Shown here piece by piece: positions 60,141-64,000 of a stretch of DNA of 64,000 nucleotides (positions are counted from its first letter, which is position 1; each line of letters opens with the position of its first letter). Origin of the DNA: Lachnospiraceae bacterium UBA1759 (GTDB lineage: Bacteria > Bacillota > Clostridia > Lachnospirales > Lachnospiraceae); NCBI GenBank assembly GCA_002315555.1, contig DCHF01000030.1, forward strand, positions 1 through 64,000, read 5' to 3'. Under the pieces are notes generated by a model. It did no database searches, was not told the origin of the DNA, and worked only from the letters and a program-made list of their open reading frames with translations. The position numbers and the translations under genes are program-made.

Positions 60141-61292
60141 ATGAGAGAACTTGAGAATTACGTTCCGCTGACTGAAGAAGAAATTGCAAAGCTTTGGGGT
60201 GGTCCGCTTCCCGAACTGGAGCCGGAGTACATCGAAATGGGTAAGGAATACGCGCAGGGCCGTCCGGAGCTGGCGCCGTATATGATGAAAAAGGTCTTCA
60301 CCCCAGACGATGCGCGTCTTGCGATGGCGCTTCCCGGAACCGCGGAAGAGGTCGCGGAAAAGATGGGGATGGACGTGGAAACGACGCGGGAACGTCTGCT
60401 GCAGATGACGTATCGCGGCAAGATCCTGGCGGATGATCAGGAGGTCTTCTCACGTCATAATAACCTTGGCAATTTCAAGGATTGGGTGTATGCGCAGGAA
60501 AAATACGACTGCGAGTACGATCGCAATGCGGCGATCATTATGGATGCCTGGGACTATGTCGGTGATGCGTTCTTCGGTCTCCTGCCGGGAACAACGGAGA
60601 AGTTCATGCGCATCGTCCCGAAGTGGGAGTCCATCAAGGATATTCCGGGTGTTATGCCCTGCGAAAACATGCCTGAAATGCTGCGGAACGATGATACGGT
60701 CGCTTTCACGCGGTGTCCCTGCAGAGCGGTGACGAGCATCGTCCGGTATGGAGAGATCCGGCCCGATATGTGCCGCACCGGTTTAAAGGAAGGCCATACG
60801 CCGAAGGAAGGACTGTGCATGCTGGCGCAGAGACGTTCCGCGTATTTCACCAAGTACCTGGATGCGTATCATCCCACAAAGGAAGAACTCGAGCAGCGTA
60901 TTCGGGAGATCGAAGCAGGCGGTGGCTACTACAGCATTTTTAATGCCCGTGAATTCGGCGGGCTGTGCAACTGCTGTGATGACTGTAAGTGCGGTATCCG
61001 TGCGCCGTATGAACTGGGAGATGAGGATTTCTACGAAAAGAGCCGTTTCCTGGCGTATATGGATGAGGAGGAGAGCTGCATCGGCTGCGGTGCCTGCGAA
61101 GAGATCTGTCCGTTCAAGAAATCCGTTCGCGTGGTCGATGGTATCGCCGTCGTCGATGAAGACCGTTGCCACGGCTGCGGCAACTGCGTGACGCATTGCC
61201 CCACGGGCGCTATCAAGATGAAGCTTGTCCGTCCGGCAAGTCACATTCTTCCGGTGGTCGAACGGTTGAAACTGATGGGAGAAGGCGTGTGA
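60141..61292 (+). CDS. Multi-cluster ferredoxin-like protein paired with the CooC-like ATPase
   Basis: This 383-residue protein ends in two [4Fe-4S] motifs: CIGCGACEEICPF and CHGCGNCVTHCPTGA (about residues 325-365). Extra cysteines occur upstream in TRCPCRAV, DMCRTG and GLCNCCDDCKCG, so at least one further cluster is likely. An N-terminal winged-helix-like region (TAEEVAEKMGMDVETTRERL) precedes them. ATG 60141 follows AGGAGG; the frame opens earlier inside the ATPase gene. It probably supplies electrons to the ATPase or its client. Confidence 0.8.
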   Translation: MRELENYVPLTEEEIAKLWGGPLPELEPEYIEMGKEYAQGRPELAPYMMKKVFTPDDARLAMALPGTAEEVAEKMGMDVETTRERLLQMTYRGKILADDQEVFSRHNNLGNFKDWVYAQEKYDCEYDRNAAIIMDAWDYVGDAFFGLLPGTTEKFMRIVPKWESIKDIPGVMPCENMPEMLRNDDTVAFTRCPCRAVTSIVRYGEIRPDMCRTGLKEGHTPKEGLCMLAQRRSAYFTKYLDAYHPTKEELEQRIREIEAGGGYYSIFNAREFGGLCNCCDDCKCGIRAPYELGDEDFYEKSRFLAYMDEEESCIGCGACEEICPFKKSVRVVDGIAVVDEDRCHGCGNCVTHCPTGAIKMKLVRPASHILPVVERLKLMGEGV

Positions 61293-61319
61293 GAATTCAC
61301 TGTACTTCTGTCCGTCATG

Positions 61320-61328
61320 TGATATAAT
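61320..61328 (+). promoter_or_regulatory. Extended -10 promoter with a leader hairpin
   Basis: TGATATAAT (61320-61328) is an extended -10 element. The leader that follows contains the hairpin GCGGAG-N7-CTCCGC (61354-61372) before the small membrane protein gene at 61401. Confidence 0.55.
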
Positions 61329-61400
61329 CAATAAAGAGTGGCCGTGTGGCTGCGCGGAGCTCCAAACTCCGCATAAAGTAAAAAGAAAAGAGGTATTTCA

Positions 61401-61763
61401 ATGGAAAGCGTAAGTCAGTTTTTCTCAAATGTTTTTTCGCTGGCAGTATGTGCATATAGCATTTTCATTATGTACAGAATCTTTGTAAAGGCCGGATTTG
61501 CCGGCTGGAGAGCCATCGTTCCGGGCTATAATATCTGGACCTTATGTGAACTGGTCTGGGGCCCCGGCTGCGGCGCGAAGATGTTCCTGTTCCTGATTCC
61601 GGTATACGGCATCATTTTCTACTTCAAGACCTCCACTCGTCTTGCAAAGGCGTTCGGAAAGTCTACCGGCTTCGGTGTTGGTATCTTTTTCCTCGGTGTC
61701 GTATTCCTTTCGATCCTTGCATTCGATGATTCTCAGTATCAGGGCCCGCAGGGTGATCTGTAA
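61401..61763 (+). CDS. DUF5684 small membrane protein
   Basis: This 120-residue protein with three membrane helices has the DUF5684 pattern: a first helix, then VKAGFAGWRAIVPGYNIW, a second helix near FLIPVYGIIFYF, and TRLAKAFGKSTGFGVGIFFLGVVF. The function is unknown. GAGGTATTTCA precedes the ATG. It has its own promoter and is followed by an inverted repeat. Confidence 0.75.
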   Translation: MESVSQFFSNVFSLAVCAYSIFIMYRIFVKAGFAGWRAIVPGYNIWTLCELVWGPGCGAKMFLFLIPVYGIIFYFKTSTRLAKAFGKSTGFGVGIFFLGVVFLSILAFDDSQYQGPQGDL

Positions 61764-61797
61764 TTGATGGTTGAATAAAAAACGCTCCGGCTTAGGG

Positions 61798-61837
61798 CAG
61801 TGTTCATAAAACAGTAGGGACTGAACAATGAGCACTG
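61798..61837. repeat. Inverted repeat after the DUF5684 gene
   Basis: CAGTGTTCAT (61798-61807) pairs with ATGAGCACTG (61828-61837) with one mismatch. It lies between the convergent DUF5684 and LysR remnant and is a possible weak terminator. Confidence 0.4.
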
Positions 61838-61840
61838 TCA

Positions 61841-62185
61841 CTAATGGATTGGCGAAAACACCTGATACTTTTTCCATACAAGATACATCTTGTTTTCAAG
61901 TGTCGGGGTTAATGGACGAAAGGCCAGTGGGCTTTCGTTGCTGGTATTAACGAGCTTATCAAAGGTAAGCAGAACACCAAGATTTTCTGCGGCAAATATT
62001 GATCCGTTGTAGGCCAGCTGGAAAGAACCTTCGAGTTTCAGCTGGTCTATTTTACTGCCTGCCCGGCGGGGGATATCCGCATGCCAGGACTGCTCTGAGC
62101 AGAATAAAGGAAGCCCGATCAGATCATCGACACAAATCAGTGCTTTCTCTGCCAGCGGATGAGTTTTAGGAATCACGATGCCCCA
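61841..62185 (-). pseudogene. 3' remnant of a LysR-type regulator
   Basis: About 115 codons that match the C-terminal part of a LysR effector domain. The frame reads WGIVIPKTHPLA, a typical mid-domain strand, then DDLIGLPLFC and SIFAAENLGVLLTFDKLV near the end. No start codon with a ribosome binding site, no helix-turn-helix and no N-terminal half are present; LysR similarity begins within a few bases of the nadE stop at 62187. It is a truncated relic. Confidence 0.7.
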
Positions 62186-62186
62186 T

Positions 62187-64000
62187 TTATTTTAGCGAAT
62201 CCATTTCATGCATCCACAGCGCGGAATCTGCGTCACTTGGCATACGAAGGTCGCCCCGCGGTGAGATGGCGATGGAACCGACCTTTGGTCCATCCGGCAG
62301 ACAAGAACGCTTGAACTGCTGTGAAAAGAAGCGGTAATAGAAGGTGCGAAGCCATTTGTAAATTGTTTCTTTATTATAGACTCCGGCGAAGGAAAGCTGC
62401 GCCATGCGGAAGATCTTCCGAGGCGGAAAGCCGAAACGAAGGGTATAGTAGAGGAAGAAATCATGCAGCTCGTAAGGGCCGACAATATCCTCTGTAATCT
62501 GCGAAATTACGCCATTTTCCGGCGGCAGAAGCTCCGGACTTACCGGTGTATTCAGAACGTCCATAAGCACGGTTTTCAAAGCCTGGTCCGCGCAGTCTGC
62601 GCAATAGCGTACCAGGTGGCGCACAAGAGTTTTCGGGACAGAACTGTTAACCGCGTACATGGACATATGGTCTCCATTGTAGGTAGCCCATCCCAAAGCA
62701 AGTTCTGACAGATCACCGGTACCAATGACCAGGCCGCCGACTTGATTTGCGATATCCATGAGGATTTGGGTTCGTTCTCTGGCCTGAGAGTTTTCGTAAG
62801 TGACATCATGCACTGCCGGATCATGGCCGATATCGGAAAAATGCTGCATAACGGCGGCACTGATACGTACTTCTTTTAAGGAGGCGCCTAAAGCGTCGGT
62901 CAGCTTCAGTGCATTCTGATAGGTTCGATCCGTAGTTCCGAAACATGGCATCGTTACGCAATGGATTCCGGAGTGGTCAAGTCCCAGCAAATCATAGGTT
63001 CTGGCGGTAACCAAAAGGGCAAGTGTGGAATCCAGACCGCCGCTGATGCCGATAACCGTGTGGCTGCAGTGCGTGTGCTGCAAACGCTTTTTCAGACCCA
63101 TAGCCTGGATAGAAAGAATGTCTTCACAACGAATATCTCGGTCCCCGCGGTCGGATGGGATAAATGGAGTAGGTGAAAATGTACGCGCCAGGCTTAAGTC
63201 GACGGTCTCTAAGCAAAATGGCACTCGAAGATATGGTGTCTCAGTGTCCGGTTTGAAGGTAGTCGCGCGCTGTCTGTCTGCGGTAAGGCGGCTTAAATCA
63301 AGATCTGCCATAGCACATTGACCGCTGAATAACTTTGACTGGCTCAAAATGGTGCCGTTTTCAGCAATGAGGTTATGGCCGCCGTAAACCACGTCCTGTG
63401 TGGATTCTCCATTTCCTGCAGAAGCATAGATGTATGCGCAGACAAGATGGGCCGACTGCGAAGAAACCAGTCCCTGGCGGTAGTTCATTTTCGCAACGAT
63501 TTCGTCACTTGCAGATGGATTGCAGATGACGGTGGCACCCGCCAGGGCATGTTTCACAGATGGCGGAGCCGGTACCCACAGATCCTCGCAGAGCTCTGCA
63601 GCAACGACCAGTTCCGGCAGATTTTCACAGCAAAACAAAAGGTTCATACCGAAAGGAACGGTACGGCCTAAAACCGTGATATTTCGTACAGCTTCCTTGC
63701 CAGGCGTGAAATGGCGCGCCTCATAGAACTCGGAATAATTCGGAAGATAGCGCTTCGGGACAATGCCCAGCAGCGTGCCCCTATGCATGAATACAGCACA
63801 GTTATATAGCTTACTGTCTACCCTTAGCGGCATGCCGAGGACAATGAGCATATCCGTGTCCTTTGTTTTGTCCAGAATCACATCTAACTGCTTTAATGCT
63901 TCCTCTAACAGCACCCGCTGCAGGAAAAGATCTCCACAGGTGTAGGCCGTCAGCACAAGCTCCGGAAGCACCAGAATCTTCACATCCCGGCCCTTGGCCT
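62187..64000 (-). CDS. nadE: Glutamine-dependent NAD+ synthetase, 5' end beyond the window
   Basis: The visible 604 codons of a nitrilase-NadE fusion that makes NAD+ from nicotinate adenine dinucleotide using glutamine. The nitrilase triad is present: Glu in LVLPELVLT, Lys in VPKRYLPNY and Cys in AELCEDLWVP. The synthetase part has the ATP loop GISGGLDSTLALL (about 320 residues before the stop), NLSARxR-like and GTGDLSELALGW. The reading frame is open to the window edge (A-K-G-R-D before VKILVLPEL), so the GTG at 63983 is not the true start. Its stop abuts the LysR remnant. Confidence 0.94.
   Translation of the reverse strand, partial: AKGRDVKILVLPELVLTAYTCGDLFLQRVLLEEALKQLDVILDKTKDTDMLIVLGMPLRVDSKLYNCAVFMHRGTLLGIVPKRYLPNYSEFYEARHFTPGKEAVRNITVLGRTVPFGMNLLFCCENLPELVVAAELCEDLWVPAPPSVKHALAGATVICNPSASDEIVAKMNYRQGLVSSQSAHLVCAYIYASAGNGESTQDVVYGGHNLIAENGTILSQSKLFSGQCAMADLDLSRLTADRQRATTFKPDTETPYLRVPFCLETVDLSLARTFSPTPFIPSDRGDRDIRCEDILSIQAMGLKKRLQHTHCSHTVIGISGGLDSTLALLVTARTYDLLGLDHSGIHCVTMPCFGTTDRTYQNALKLTDALGASLKEVRISAAVMQHFSDIGHDPAVHDVTYENSQARERTQILMDIANQVGGLVIGTGDLSELALGWATYNGDHMSMYAVNSSVPKTLVRHLVRYCADCADQALKTVLMDVLNTPVSPELLPPENGVISQITEDIVGPYELHDFFLYYTLRFGFPPRKIFRMAQLSFAGVYNKETIYKWLRTFYYRFFSQQFKRSCLPDGPKVGSIAISPRGDLRMPSDADSALWMHEMDSLK

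Noticed and set aside
61329..61400. tRNA or other structured RNA gene upstream of the DUF5684 gene
   Set aside because: There is a hairpin, but no cloverleaf, TPsiC-like GGTTCGA or CCA end can be formed.
1..64000. rRNA genes, tRNA genes, phage structural genes, replication origin
   Set aside because: I looked for characteristic conserved segments on both strands and found none.

Overview
The window looks like Clostridia (Firmicutes) DNA. Start codons follow AGGAGG-type ribosome binding sites, binding proteins are lipoproteins with Thr/Ala/Glu linkers, and a TPP riboswitch controls a ykoFEDC thiamine-precursor importer. From about 6 kb onward, a DUF3881 gene directly after serS suggests Lachnospiraceae. 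The first 6 kb uses different codons, and the change falls inside serS (Leu codons go from CTT/CTC to CTG between about 5958 and 6009). Either serS is a natural recombinant or two genomes were joined there in assembly, so linkage across 6 kb should not be trusted without read evidence.

Layout. 1-4.2 kb (minus): a cell-envelope operon with a long-form NDP-sugar 4,6-dehydratase, MurT, and a GatD-like subunit that has lost its catalytic Cys and His. 4.3-7.4 kb: a TIM-barrel sugar isomerase, serS and DUF3881. 7.4-11.4 kb: TPP riboswitch with terminator, then ykoF, ykoE, ykoD and ykoC. 11.5-18.6 kb: an intracellular glycan-processing operon (aldose epimerase, an unrecognised 730-residue probable glycosidase, GH38 alpha-mannosidase, alpha/beta hydrolase). 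18.5-20.9 kb: divergent MATE exporter and metallo-beta-lactamase-fold hydrolase.

21.1-35.7 kb is the most coherent accessory region. Between strong terminators lie a DUF6282 hydrolase, DUF3830, a complete TctCAB tripartite carboxylate transporter, an M20 carbamoylase-like amidohydrolase, two aminotransferases, a D-2-hydroxyacid dehydrogenase, a hydantoinase/allantoinase-like amidohydrolase, a LysR regulator, an AlsS-type ThDP enzyme and an aspartate dehydrogenase homologue. I infer a pathway that imports an acidic cyclic ureide, opens the ring, removes the carbamoyl group and disposes of the resulting amino acid. This is the best candidate for an undescribed system.

35.7-48.7 kb: a flavin-fold oxidase-like protein, a glycosidase-like protein, an iron alcohol dehydrogenase followed by two tandem HypB-like GTPases with no hydrogenase or urease nearby, an old-yellow-enzyme-type Fe-S flavoenzyme whose ribosome binding site lies in a perfect 16-bp inverted repeat, an amidohydrolase with a GPH-type symporter, a ketopantoate-reductase homologue, and a 3-hydroxyacyl-CoA dehydrogenase divergent from a TetR gene.

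48.7-55.1 kb: a maltodextrin island (binding protein, two permeases, malQ, lacI), visibly more A/T-rich than its flanks, with three contiguous LacI-type operator-like 12-mers next to its promoter. It is bounded by an IS605-end-like hairpin and a decayed serine recombinase. 55.1-64 kb: formamidase family protein, DUF998, a GH63-like glycosidase, a thioesterase, a CooC-like ATPase with a poly-ferredoxin partner, a DUF5684 membrane protein, a truncated LysR remnant, and nadE running off the window. I see no rRNA, tRNA, CRISPR array or replication origin.
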